This document shows, piece after piece, positions 53,751-61,931 of a stretch of DNA of 64,000 bases (its first letter is position 1; each line of letters starts with the position of its first letter). Where the stretch lies: contig NZ_JABBXA010000032.1 in the NCBI RefSeq assembly GCF_014161445.1, positions 1 to 64,000 on the forward strand. The letters run 5' to 3'. The notes below the pieces were generated by a model that was given only the letters and a program-made list of their open reading frames with translations, searched no databases and had not been told where the DNA came from. This DNA is from Microbispora sp. H13382. GTDB lineage: Bacteria > Actinomycetota > Actinomycetes > Streptosporangiales > Streptosporangiaceae. The position numbers and the translations under genes were made by a program.

Positions 53751-55412
53751 GTGCGCCGGGAGACAATCGCCGACCTGCTGCTCGACCGTCTGGGCGACGA
53801 CCACCCCGGCCTGCGCACCCGTGAGCGCACCTGGACCTGGGACGAGGTGGTGCGGGAGAGTGCCGCCCGGGCGGCGCTGGCCCGGGGCCTGCGCCGGGAA
53901 GGTCCCTTCCACATCGGCGTGTTGCTCGACAACACCCCCGAGTACGTCTTCTGGCTCGGCGGCGCCGCCCTGGCCGGCGCGACGATCGTCGGGATCAACA
54001 GCACCCGGCGCGGCGCCTACCTGGAGCAGGAGGTCAGGCACGCCGACCTGCGGCTCGTCGTCACCGACGAGGCCGGCCTGAAGCTGCTCGACGGCCTCGA
54101 CATCGGCGTGCCTCGCGACCGCTTCCTGCTGGTGGACGGCGACGGCTACGCGGACACGGTCGCCGCGCACGCCTGCGAGCCCGTCCGCGACCCGGAGATC
54201 ACGCCCAGGACGCGGATGCTGCTGCTGTTCACCTCGGGCACGACCGGCGCGTCCAAGGCCGCCGTCTGCTCCCAGGGCCGGCTGACGGGGCTCGGCTACG
54301 CCAACTGTGAGAAGTACGACGTCCGGCGGCACGACGTCAGCTACTGCTGCATGCCGCTCTTCCACGGCAACGCGCTGATGGCCCTGTGGGCGCCGTCGCT
54401 GACCGCCGGGGCGACCGTCGCGCTCGTGCCGAGGTTCTCCGCCTCCGGTTTCCTGGCCGACGTGCGCTTCTACGGCGTGACGTTCTTCACCTACGTCGGC
54501 AAGGCCATCGCGTACGTCCTGGCCCAGCCCGAGCGGCCGGACGACGCCGACAACACCCTCGACCACGCCTTCGGCACCGAGGCATCGCCGGAGGACCAGG
54601 CCGCGTTCCTGCGCCGCTTCGGCTGCCGGCTCATCGAGGCGTACGGCTCCAGCGAGGGCGCGGGCATGATCCGGCTCGCGCCCGAGGGACCGGCGTCGGC
54701 GCTCGGCCGCCCGGCGCGGCCCGGCGTACGGGTGGTCAACCCCGAGACCCGCGAGACCTGCCCGCCCGCCGTGCTCGACGCGCACGGCCGGGTGACGAAC
54801 GCCGAGGACGCCATCGGCGAGATCGTGGACGTCGACGGCGCCGCGAGGTTCGAGGGCTACTACAAGAACGACGCCGCCAACGCCGAGCGCGTGCGCCACG
54901 GTTGGTACTGGACCGGCGACCTCGGCTACGTCGACGAGGACGGCTACATCTACTTCGCCGGCCGGTCGGGCGACTGGATCCGGGTGGACGGCGAGAACAT
55001 CTCCGCGCTGCTGACCGAGCGGGTGCTGCGCCGGCACCCGCTGATCGTGGCGGCCGGCGTCTTCGGCGTGCCCGACCCGCGCTCCGGCGACCAGGTCATG
55101 GCCGCGATCGAGATCCCCGAGGGCACCTCGTTCGAGGACCTCGGCCTGCCGGAGTTCCTGGCCGCGCAGGAGGACCTCGGCACCAAGGGGGCGCCGCGCT
55201 ACGTGCGGGTCTCCCACGCGCTGCCGGCCACCGGGTCGAACAAGCTGCGCAAGAAGGAGATGCAGATGGACGGCTGGCGGACCGCAGACCGGGTCTACCG
55301 CTGGGCCGGGCGGGGCGCACCCGAATACAGCCTCATGACCGAACAGCACAAGGCCGCGCTGCGCGAGGAGTTCGCCGCCAACGGGCGCCTGCGCTTCCTC
55401 GGTCAGGCGTGA
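53751..55412 (+). CDS. acyl-CoA synthetase (FadD17-like)
   Basis: A 553-residue AMP-forming acyl-CoA synthetase: P-loop LLFTSGTTGASKAA, adenine motif YGSSEG, then WTGDLGYVDEDGYIYFAGRSGDWIRVDGENIS. N-terminal IGVLLDNTPEYVFWLGGAALAGATIVGINSTRRG is close to mycobacterial FadD17. The C-terminal catalytic Lys is probably in GSNKLRKKEM. It activates a carboxylic acid to its CoA ester so that the following dehydrogenases can act. GTG 53751 lies two bases after the flavin reductase stop. In M. tuberculosis fadD17 is linked to fadE26/fadE27 and the cholesterol (KstR) regulon. Confidence 0.92.
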   Translation: MRRETIADLLLDRLGDDHPGLRTRERTWTWDEVVRESAARAALARGLRREGPFHIGVLLDNTPEYVFWLGGAALAGATIVGINSTRRGAYLEQEVRHADLRLVVTDEAGLKLLDGLDIGVPRDRFLLVDGDGYADTVAAHACEPVRDPEITPRTRMLLLFTSGTTGASKAAVCSQGRLTGLGYANCEKYDVRRHDVSYCCMPLFHGNALMALWAPSLTAGATVALVPRFSASGFLADVRFYGVTFFTYVGKAIAYVLAQPERPDDADNTLDHAFGTEASPEDQAAFLRRFGCRLIEAYGSSEGAGMIRLAPEGPASALGRPARPGVRVVNPETRETCPPAVLDAHGRVTNAEDAIGEIVDVDGAARFEGYYKNDAANAERVRHGWYWTGDLGYVDEDGYIYFAGRSGDWIRVDGENISALLTERVLRRHPLIVAAGVFGVPDPRSGDQVMAAIEIPEGTSFEDLGLPEFLAAQEDLGTKGAPRYVRVSHALPATGSNKLRKKEMQMDGWRTADRVYRWAGRGAPEYSLMTEQHKAALREEFAANGRLRFLGQA

Positions 55413-55424
55413 AGGAGAGCGGAC

Positions 55425-56585
55425 ATGGACCTGCGTGAGAGTCCGGAGCAGCGCGAGCTGCGCCGGGAGTTGAGGGAGTACTTCGCGGGCCTGCTGCCCG
55501 AGGACGAGCGGCGCCGCGTCGGCGAGGAGGGCGTCGGCGGCGCCCGGTTCCGCGAGGTCGTCAAGCGCCTCGGCGCCGACGGCCGGCTCGGCATCGGCTG
55601 GCCGGTCGAGTACGGCGGGCAGGGCCGCTCGATCGAGGACCAGTACGTGTTCTTCGACGAGGTCCAGCGGGCCGGGCTGCCGTTCCCGTTCGTCACCGTC
55701 AACACGGTCGGCCCCACGCTGATGAGCCACGGGTCGCCGGAGCAGAAGCAGCGCTACCTGCCCGGCATCCTGTCCGGCGACGTCGTCTTCGCGATCGGCT
55801 ACACCGAGCCCGGCGCGGGCACCGACCTCGCCTCCCTCACGACCCGGGCGGTCAGGGACGGCGACGAGTGGGTGATCGACGGCAGCAAGATCTTCACCAG
55901 CGGCGCCAACACGGCCGACTACGTGTGGCTGGCCTGCCGTACGGATCCGGACGCGCCCAAGCACAAGGGCATCTCGATCCTGATCGTGCCGACGGACGCA
56001 CCCGGCTTTTCCTGGAGCCCCATCCAGGCGGTGGGCGGCATGGTCGTGACCGCCACCTACTACAGCGGCGTACGGGTGCCGGCCGACGCGGTCGTCGGCG
56101 AGGTGAACGGCGGCTGGCGGCTCATCACCCACCAGCTCAACCACGAGCGGATCGGCCTGGCCGCGCTCGGCGGCCGGATGATCCAGCTCTGGGAGCAGGT
56201 CGTCGACTGGGCGCGGGACAACGGCGCGATCGAGCTGCCGTGGGTTCAGCGGGACCTCGCGCGCACGTACGCGCGGCTGGAGGCGATGCGGCTGATGAAC
56301 TGGAAGATGACCGACGCGGTCGCGCGTGACGCGCTGTCGGGCGCGGACGCCGGGGCGGCCAAGGTCTACGGCACCGAGACCCACATCGACGTGCAGCGCA
56401 CGCTGTCGGGGATCATCGGCGCGGGCGGCCGGATCCGCCCCGAGTCGCCGGGCGCCGTGCTCGCCGGGCAGATCGAGCAGCTCTCGCGGCAGGGCATCGT
56501 CAACACCTTCGGCGGCGGCGTGAACGAGGTCCTGCGGGACATGGTCGCCACCCAGGGCCTCGGCCTCCCGAGGGCTGGTCGCTGA
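55425..56585 (+). CDS. acyl-CoA dehydrogenase, subunit with FAD-type motifs (FadE29/ChsE2-like)
   Basis: A 386-residue acyl-CoA dehydrogenase: the FAD/substrate motif AIGYTEPGAGTDLASL (about 124-139), GSKIFTSGANTADYVWL, VGGMVVTATYYSGVRVPADAVVGEVNGGWRLITHQLNHERIG and C-terminal TFGGGVNEVLRDM. It forms alpha-beta unsaturated acyl-CoA. A second, more divergent dehydrogenase lies two genes on. In actinobacterial steroid side-chain degradation such pairs make alpha2-beta2 heterotetramers. Its N-terminus starts 12 bases after the ligase stop. Catalytic Glu assignment needs alignment. Confidence 0.93.
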   Translation: MDLRESPEQRELRRELREYFAGLLPEDERRRVGEEGVGGARFREVVKRLGADGRLGIGWPVEYGGQGRSIEDQYVFFDEVQRAGLPFPFVTVNTVGPTLMSHGSPEQKQRYLPGILSGDVVFAIGYTEPGAGTDLASLTTRAVRDGDEWVIDGSKIFTSGANTADYVWLACRTDPDAPKHKGISILIVPTDAPGFSWSPIQAVGGMVVTATYYSGVRVPADAVVGEVNGGWRLITHQLNHERIGLAALGGRMIQLWEQVVDWARDNGAIELPWVQRDLARTYARLEAMRLMNWKMTDAVARDALSGADAGAAKVYGTETHIDVQRTLSGIIGAGGRIRPESPGAVLAGQIEQLSRQGIVNTFGGGVNEVLRDMVATQGLGLPRAGR

Positions 56586-57526
56586 TGAGTGCTTACGAGG
56601 ACTTCGCCGGGCGGGAGATCGTCCCGCTGCGGGAGGGGCCCGACCCGGTGAACGTGCCCATGATCCGGCACTGGGCCGAGGCCATGGGCGACCGCAACCC
56701 GGTCTACCTCGACGACGCAGCCGCCCGCGCGACCGGCCGTCCCGGGATCGTCGCGCCCGCGTCGATGACGCAGGCGTGGACGATGCGGGGGTACGCCGCC
56801 ACCGTGGAGGGCTCGAGTGCCGGTGCCGGGGCGCGGGAGCTGAACGCGCTGCTGGAGAAGGACGGCTACACCTCGGTGGTGGCGACCGACTCGGAGTTCG
56901 AGTTCCACCGCGAGCTCGTGGTCGGCGACCGGGTGAGCGTCCGCGAGGTCGTGGAGTCGATCTCCCCGGAGAAGGCCACGGCGCTGGGCGTCGGCCGGTT
57001 CGTGACCACGGTCCGCACCTACACCGACCAGGACGGCGAGGTCGTCGCCGTGCAGCGCTGGCGTCTGCTGCGCTTCAGGCCGAAGGCCCCTTCCACCGAG
57101 AAGCGGGAGCCGAAGGCGCCGCGGCCGCGGCCCGCGATCAACCGGGACAACGCGTTCTGGTTCGAGGCGGCGCGCGAGCACCGCCTGGTGATCCAGCGCT
57201 GCTCCGGGTGCGCGACGCTACGCCATCCGCCCGGCCCGTGCTGTCCCCACTGCGGCTCGTTCGAGTGGGACGCCGCCGAGGCGTCCGGCCGCGGGCACGT
57301 CTACAGCTTCGTGGTCAACCACCACCCCCGCCACCCGGCGTTCGAGTATCCGCTGATCGTCGCGGTCGTGGAGCTCGACGAGGGCACGCGGCTCATCACC
57401 AACCTGGTCGGCGTCGCACCGGAGGAGGTCGAGATCGGCATGCCGGTGGCCCTGGAGTGGCTGGACGCGGACCCCGATCTGACGCTCCCGGTGTTCCGGC
57501 CGGTCGCGCAGGAGGAACAGGACTGA
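56585..57526 (+). CDS. ChsH2-like hydratase subunit: MaoC-like hotdog plus DUF35 domain
   Basis: A 313-residue two-domain protein. Residues 1-165 are a FAS1-like/MaoC-type hotdog (EFEFHRELVVGDRVSVREVVESI). Residues 180-313 are a DUF35 unit: a zinc ribbon (Cys206, Cys209, Cys220, Cys223) followed by an OB-fold (GRGHVYSFVVNHHPRHPAFEYPLIVAVVELDEGTRLITNLVG). This fusion is the plan of mycobacterial ChsH2, which with ChsH1 hydrates an enoyl-CoA and whose DUF35 half docks the Ltp2 aldolase. ChsH1-like and Ltp2-like genes follow. The start overlaps the previous stop by one base (TGATG). Confidence 0.9.
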   Translation: MSAYEDFAGREIVPLREGPDPVNVPMIRHWAEAMGDRNPVYLDDAAARATGRPGIVAPASMTQAWTMRGYAATVEGSSAGAGARELNALLEKDGYTSVVATDSEFEFHRELVVGDRVSVREVVESISPEKATALGVGRFVTTVRTYTDQDGEVVAVQRWRLLRFRPKAPSTEKREPKAPRPRPAINRDNAFWFEAAREHRLVIQRCSGCATLRHPPGPCCPHCGSFEWDAAEASGRGHVYSFVVNHHPRHPAFEYPLIVAVVELDEGTRLITNLVGVAPEEVEIGMPVALEWLDADPDLTLPVFRPVAQEEQD

Positions 57527-58647
57527 TGGACTTCACGCTGGACGAAGAACTCGAAGCGGTCCGCGTCCTGGCGAACGAGATATTCGCCGACCGCGCCAGG
57601 ACCGAGCGCGTACGCGAGGTGGAGGGCTCCCCGGCCCGGCTGGACGAGGAGCTGTGGGCGGAGCTGGGCAAGGCCGGCCTGCTCGGCATCACGCTGCCGG
57701 AGGAGGCGGGCGGCGCCGGGCTCGGCCTGGGCGCGTTGTGCGTGCTGCTGGAGGAGCAGGGCCGCCACGTCGCCCCGGTGCCGCTGTGGCCGGCGGCCGT
57801 CGGCGCGCTCGCGGTCGCCGCGCACGGCACCCCCGGGCAGCGCGAGAGCCTCCTGCCCGGGGCGGCGGACGGCTCGTCCCGGCTCACCGTGGCACTTGAG
57901 GAGTTCGGCCCGGGCGACCCCGCCGAGCCGCGCTGCGCGGCCCGCCCCGATGGCGGCTCCGACGGCGACGGCTGGCGGCTGACCGGGGTCAAGGCGGTCG
58001 TGCCTTCCCCCTTCGGCGCGGGGCACGTGCTGGTGTCGGCGGCGGCCGAGGCGGGGCCGGGCCTGTTCCTGGTGGCCTCGGACGCGCAAGGCGTCTCCTG
58101 GGAGGCCGCGGAGACCACGTCCCACGACCTCGCCGCCACGCTCACCCTGGACGGCGCACCGGCGCGGGCGGTCGGCACGCCGGGCGACGGCGCCGTCGCC
58201 TGGACGATCGCGCGCGCGGCGGTCGCGCTGGCGGCCGTACAGACCGGAGTGGCCCAGGGCGCGCTGCGGCACGCCGTGACCTATCTGTCCGAGCGCAAGC
58301 AGTTCGGCCGTCCGCTCGGCACCTTCCAGGCGGTGCAGCACCAGCTCGCCGACTGCTACATCGACGTCGACGCGATGCGCGTGTGCCTGTGGCAGGCCGT
58401 CACCTCCCTCGAAGGGGGCGAGGACGCCGCGGCGGCCGTGCTGGTCGCCAAGTGGTGGGCGGGGGACGCCGGGCTGACCGTGGCGCACCGGGTGCAGCAC
58501 GTGCACGGCGGCATCGGGGTCGACGTCGACTATCCCGTGCACCGGCACTTCCTGTGGGCCAGGCAGATCTCCGGCACGCTCGGCGGGCCGAGCACCGACC
58601 TCGCCAAGCTCGGCGCCCTCGTCGCCGCCGGAAGGATCGCGTCATGA
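57526..58647 (+). CDS. acyl-CoA dehydrogenase, second subunit (FadE28/ChsE1-like)
   Basis: A 373-residue protein with the acyl-CoA dehydrogenase fold (DEELWAELGKAGLLGITLPEEAGGAGLGLGALCVLLEEQGRHVAPVPLWPAAV, C-terminal YLSERKQFGRPLGTFQAVQHQLADCYIDVDAMR and VQHVHGGIGVDVDYPVHRHFL). The middle region lacks the TEPGAGSD-type FAD motif found in the other subunit, as in the partner subunit of ChsE1-ChsE2 type heterotetramers, where FAD sits at the interface. It shares the operon with the FadE29-like gene, with the ChsH2-like gene between. ATG overlaps the previous stop by one base (TGATG). Confidence 0.92.
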   Translation: MDFTLDEELEAVRVLANEIFADRARTERVREVEGSPARLDEELWAELGKAGLLGITLPEEAGGAGLGLGALCVLLEEQGRHVAPVPLWPAAVGALAVAAHGTPGQRESLLPGAADGSSRLTVALEEFGPGDPAEPRCAARPDGGSDGDGWRLTGVKAVVPSPFGAGHVLVSAAAEAGPGLFLVASDAQGVSWEAAETTSHDLAATLTLDGAPARAVGTPGDGAVAWTIARAAVALAAVQTGVAQGALRHAVTYLSERKQFGRPLGTFQAVQHQLADCYIDVDAMRVCLWQAVTSLEGGEDAAAAVLVAKWWAGDAGLTVAHRVQHVHGGIGVDVDYPVHRHFLWARQISGTLGGPSTDLAKLGALVAAGRIAS

Positions 58648-59069
58648 ACGGGCGGACGTACGACGAGGTGAGCGTGGGGGAGGAGCTGCCCGCGCTGCCG
58701 ATCCCGCTGACCCGCACGCTCATCGTGGCGACCGCGATCGCCGGCCGCGACTACCAGGACGTCCACCACGACCCCGGCCTCGCGGTCGAGCGCGGGTCGA
58801 AGGACGTCTTCATGAACATCCTCACCACCAACGGCCTGGTCGACCGGTACGTCACCGAATGGGCGGGCCCGTCCGCCGTCGTCACGGCGATCAAGATCAG
58901 GCTCGGCGTGCCCAACTACCCCGGCGACACGATGACGCTGACCGGTACGGTCACCGCCAAGCACGACGAGGGCCGCCGGGTCGAGATCGCCGTACGCGGC
59001 GAGAACGGCCTGGGCGCCCACGTCACCGGCACCGCCGTCGTACGGCTCCCGGGGAAGGGCGCGATATGA
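58644..59069 (+). CDS. ChsH1-like hydratase subunit (MaoC-like hotdog)
   Basis: A 141-residue single-hotdog protein: VGEELPALPIPLTRTLIVATAIAGRDYQDVHHDP (hydratase-2 type motif D-x-x-H with Asp about 40 and His about 42-43), then GSKDVFMNILTTNGLVDRYVTEWAGP and RLGVPNYPGDTMTLTG. This is the partner of the ChsH2-like protein: together they would form a hydratase that adds water to an enoyl-CoA to give the beta-hydroxy acyl-CoA for retro-aldol cleavage. The catalytic pair lies in this subunit. ATG overlaps the FadE28-like stop (ATGA). Confidence 0.9.
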   Translation: MNGRTYDEVSVGEELPALPIPLTRTLIVATAIAGRDYQDVHHDPGLAVERGSKDVFMNILTTNGLVDRYVTEWAGPSAVVTAIKIRLGVPNYPGDTMTLTGTVTAKHDEGRRVEIAVRGENGLGAHVTGTAVVRLPGKGAI

Positions 59070-60241
59070 ACAGTCTTTCCGGCGCCGCCGCCATCGCCGG
59101 CATCGGGGCCACCGAGTTCTCCAAGGACTCCGGCCGCAGCGAGCTCCGGCTCGCCTGCGAGGCCGTGCTCGCGGCCATCGCCGACGCTGGCCTGAAGCCG
59201 TCCGACGTGGACGGGATGGTGACGTTCACCGCCGACACCAACGCCGAGATCCACGTCGCCCGCAACACCGGCATGGGCGAGCTGACGTTCTTCTCCCGCA
59301 TCCCGCACGGCGGCGGCGCGGCCTGCGGCACCGTCCAGCAGGCGGCGCTGGCCGTCGCGACCGGCGTCGCCGACGTGGTCGTCTGCTACCGGGCGTTCAA
59401 CGAGCGGTCCGGCGTGCGCTACGGCCTCGGCCAGGCGAACCGGCCGATCGAGACGGGAGCCGACAGCGCGGCCTACGCGTGGCTCAACCCGTTCGGCCTG
59501 TCGACGCCCGCCCAGTGGGTGGCCATGTTCGCCCGCCGCTACATGCACGAGTACGGCGCGACCAGCGAGGACTTCGGCCGGGTGGCCGTGGTCGACCGCA
59601 GGCACGCCGCGAACAACCCGGCGGCCTGGTTCTACCAGCGGCCCATCACGCTGGAGGAGCACCAGGCGTCGCGCTGGATCGCCGAGCCGCTGCACCTGCT
59701 GGACTGCTGCCAGGAGACCGACGGCGGCCAGGCGCTGGTCGTGGTCTCGGCCGAGCGGGCGCGCGACCTGCCGCACCCGCCCGCCGTCATCCTCGGCGCC
59801 GCCCAGGGCTCCGGCGACGACCAGCACATGATGACCAGCTACTACCGTCCCCGCATCACCGGCATTCCCGAGATGGGGCTGGTCGGGCGGCAGCTGTACG
59901 CGCAGAGCGGCCTCGGCCCCGCCGACGTGGACGCGGCGATCCTCTACGACCACTTCACGCCGCTGGTGCTGCCGCAGCTGGAGGAGCTGGGCTTCTGCGC
60001 CCCCGGCGAGGCCAAGGACTTCGTCGCCGAGGGCAATCTGGAGCTCGGCGGGCGGCTGCCGTGCAACACCCACGGCGGCCAGCTCGGCGAGGCGTACCTG
60101 CACGGCATGAACGGCGTCGCCGAGGCCGTGCGGCTGGTGCGGGGCACCAGCGTCAACCAGCCGGAAGGAGTGCGCAACGTGATCGTGACGGCGGGCACCG
60201 GGGTGCCCACCAGCGGCCTCGTCCTCGGGGCGGACCGGTGA
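59066..60241 (+). CDS. Ltp2-like retro-aldolase (thiolase-fold lipid-transfer protein)
   Basis: A 391-residue SCP-x/thiolase-like protein of the Ltp2 type: SGAAAIAGIGATEFSKDSGRSELRLACEAVLAAIADAGL, VVVCYRAFNERSG, DHFTPLVLPQLEELGFCAPGEAKDFV, and THGGQLGEAYLHGMNGVAEAVRLVRG. In Ltp2 this fold acts as a retro-aldolase releasing propionyl-CoA from the side chain in complex with the DUF35 part of ChsH2; thiolase Cys motifs are replaced by Tyr residues. Placement right after the ChsH1/ChsH2-like genes matches the igr operon order. ATG overlaps the ChsH1-like stop (ATGA). Confidence 0.9.
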   Translation: MNSLSGAAAIAGIGATEFSKDSGRSELRLACEAVLAAIADAGLKPSDVDGMVTFTADTNAEIHVARNTGMGELTFFSRIPHGGGAACGTVQQAALAVATGVADVVVCYRAFNERSGVRYGLGQANRPIETGADSAAYAWLNPFGLSTPAQWVAMFARRYMHEYGATSEDFGRVAVVDRRHAANNPAAWFYQRPITLEEHQASRWIAEPLHLLDCCQETDGGQALVVVSAERARDLPHPPAVILGAAQGSGDDQHMMTSYYRPRITGIPEMGLVGRQLYAQSGLGPADVDAAILYDHFTPLVLPQLEELGFCAPGEAKDFVAEGNLELGGRLPCNTHGGQLGEAYLHGMNGVAEAVRLVRGTSVNQPEGVRNVIVTAGTGVPTSGLVLGADR

Positions 60242-61071
60242 ACACCGGCGAGATGAACGCTGCCGAGTGGGCCGGCCGCGAGCTCGGCGAGCGCACGGTC
60301 GCCTACGACGAGCGGGAGGCGATCCTCTACGCGCTCGCCGTCGGCGCCCCCGCCACCGACCTCGACCTCGTCTTCGAGGAGCGGCTGCGGGTGCTGCCGA
60401 CGTTCGCGCTGACCAAGGCCCAGTGGGCCCCCGACGCGCTCGGCTCGCTCGGCGCGTTCGACACCCGGACCGCCGTGCACGGCTCCCAGCGGCTCGTGGT
60501 GCGGGGGCCGCTGCCGCCGGCGGGCGAGCTGGCGATGACGGCCCGGGTCGCCCGGGTCTGGGACAAGGGCGGCGCCGCGGTCTTCGAGGTCGAGGTGGAC
60601 AGCGAGTTCTTCCTCGCCACCTGGTCGTTGTTCGCGCCCGGCTGCGGCGGGTTCGGCGGCGAACGCGGGCCGTCCGCGCCGAAGCGGCCGCAGATCGCGC
60701 CCGCCCACCAGGTCAGGCTGGACACCTCGCCCAACCAGGCAGCGCTCTACCGCCTGCTCGGCGACCGGCACCACATGCACATCGACCCGGAGGCGGCGAA
60801 GGCGGCCGGGATGCCCCGGCCGTTCATGCACGGCCTGTGCACGCTGGCGGCGGTCACGCTGCCGCTGGCCGACGCCGTGGGCGCGCACCCGGCCGATCTG
60901 ACCGAGCTGGCGGGCAGGTTCGCCGCCCCGGTCTTCCCCGGCGACCGCCTCGACCTGCGTACGTGGGACACGGACGACGCGGTCGTGTTCGAAGCCGCGG
61001 TGAACGGCACGCCCGTGCTGACGGGCGGGCGTGCCGTCTTCCGCGACGCTCAGCCGCGCGTCACGAGGTAG
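60238..61071 (+). CDS. double-hotdog enoyl-CoA hydratase 2 (MaoC-like)
   Basis: A 277-residue double hotdog protein. The C-terminal hydratase-2 motif reads ALYRLLGDRHHMHIDPEAAKAAGMPRPFMHGLCT (about 178-211), with the Asp/His pair of type 2 enoyl-CoA hydratases intact; the N-terminal half has no active-site motif. It converts trans-enoyl-CoA to (3R)-hydroxyacyl-CoA. It resembles ChsH3/Hsd4B-type hydratases of steroid degraders. GTG overlaps the Ltp2-like stop (GTGA), so it is the last gene of the coupled run of genes from the flavin reductase on. Its 3' end overlaps the convergent SDR by 22 bases. Confidence 0.93.
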   Translation: MNTGEMNAAEWAGRELGERTVAYDEREAILYALAVGAPATDLDLVFEERLRVLPTFALTKAQWAPDALGSLGAFDTRTAVHGSQRLVVRGPLPPAGELAMTARVARVWDKGGAAVFEVEVDSEFFLATWSLFAPGCGGFGGERGPSAPKRPQIAPAHQVRLDTSPNQAALYRLLGDRHHMHIDPEAAKAAGMPRPFMHGLCTLAAVTLPLADAVGAHPADLTELAGRFAAPVFPGDRLDLRTWDTDDAVVFEAAVNGTPVLTGGRAVFRDAQPRVTR

Positions 61072-61817
61072 CGGGCCGGCACCTCGCCTCCGCCGTGCAC
61101 CGGGACGTCCGCCCCGGTCAGGTAGGAGGCGAGGTCGCTGGCGAGGAAGAGGCAGGCGTTCGCCACGTCCCGCGGCACCGCCATCCGGCGCATCGGGATC
61201 ACCTCGGACAGCGCCGCGCCGCCGTCCTCGCCGTACATGGAGGCGGCGGCCTCGGTCCTGATGAGGCCGGTGGTGATGTGGTTGACCCGCACCTTGGGCG
61301 ACCATTCCAGCGCCAGCGCCCTGGTGAGCACGAGCAGTCCGGCCTTGGCCGCCGAGTACGCCGCGGTGCCGGGCTGCGGGTCCACGCCGGAGACGCTGCC
61401 GATGTTGACGATCGAGCCGCCGGTCTCCTGCTCGCGCATGACGAGGTTGGCCGGCTGGGCCACGTAGAACGGCGCGAGCAGGTTGAGGTCCACGATCCGC
61501 TCGACGAACCGCGGCGAGACCGTCGCCGCGTCGGAGTCCGGCGAGCCCCCGGCGTTGTTCACCAGCACGTCCAGACGGCCCAGGTGATCCACGGCCTGCT
61601 CCACCAGCCGCGCCGCCTCCCCGGGGTCCCGGATGTCGGCGGCGGCGAAGCGCGCCGTCCGGCCGCCCGCGGCGGGCAGCATCTCCGGCTCGTTCCGCCC
61701 GCACACCACGACCTCGGCGCCCGCGGCGAGGAACGCCTCGGCGATCACGAAGCCGATGCCCTTGGTCCCCCCGGTGACCAGCACCGCCCGGCCGCCGAAA
61801 TCCATCGTCACGTTCAC
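61050..61817 (-). CDS. SDR-family oxidoreductase, convergent with the operon
   Basis: A 255-residue SDR: TGGTKGIGFVIAEAFL (14-29), NNAGGSPDS (about 90), Ser in GSVSGVDP, YSAAK (about 155-159) and DVPVHGGG. It could oxidise the 3-hydroxyacyl-CoA or a steroid/alicyclic hydroxyl. GTG 61817 is chosen because GGGAGG lies five bases upstream; ATG 61805 is an alternative. It is on the minus strand, divergent from the FadD3-like gene, with 114 bases between them that hold a copy of the TCCCGG-type palindrome. Its end overlaps the hydratase gene. Confidence 0.92.
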   Translation of the reverse strand: MNVTMDFGGRAVLVTGGTKGIGFVIAEAFLAAGAEVVVCGRNEPEMLPAAGGRTARFAAADIRDPGEAARLVEQAVDHLGRLDVLVNNAGGSPDSDAATVSPRFVERIVDLNLLAPFYVAQPANLVMREQETGGSIVNIGSVSGVDPQPGTAAYSAAKAGLLVLTRALALEWSPKVRVNHITTGLIRTEAAASMYGEDGGAALSEVIPMRRMAVPRDVANACLFLASDLASYLTGADVPVHGGGEVPARYLVTRG

Positions 61818-61883
61818 CGTGTCCTCCCACCTTCGATACGCCCCAGGGAGGGTACGGCCGCGCGCCCGCCGATGGGGGAGAGG

Positions 61884-61898
61884 TACCGGCCAGCGGGA
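61884..61898. promoter_or_regulatory. TACCGGCCAGCGGGA palindrome between SDR and FadD3-like gene
   Basis: A fourth, diverged copy of the TCCCGGTSASCGGGA repeat, in the 114-base space between the divergent SDR and acyl-CoA ligase genes. Two mismatches to the others in the left half. It suggests the same regulator controls this pair. Confidence 0.5.
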
Positions 61899-61931
61899 CC
61901 GCGCCTGACGGACCGGGACGCAACGGCCACG

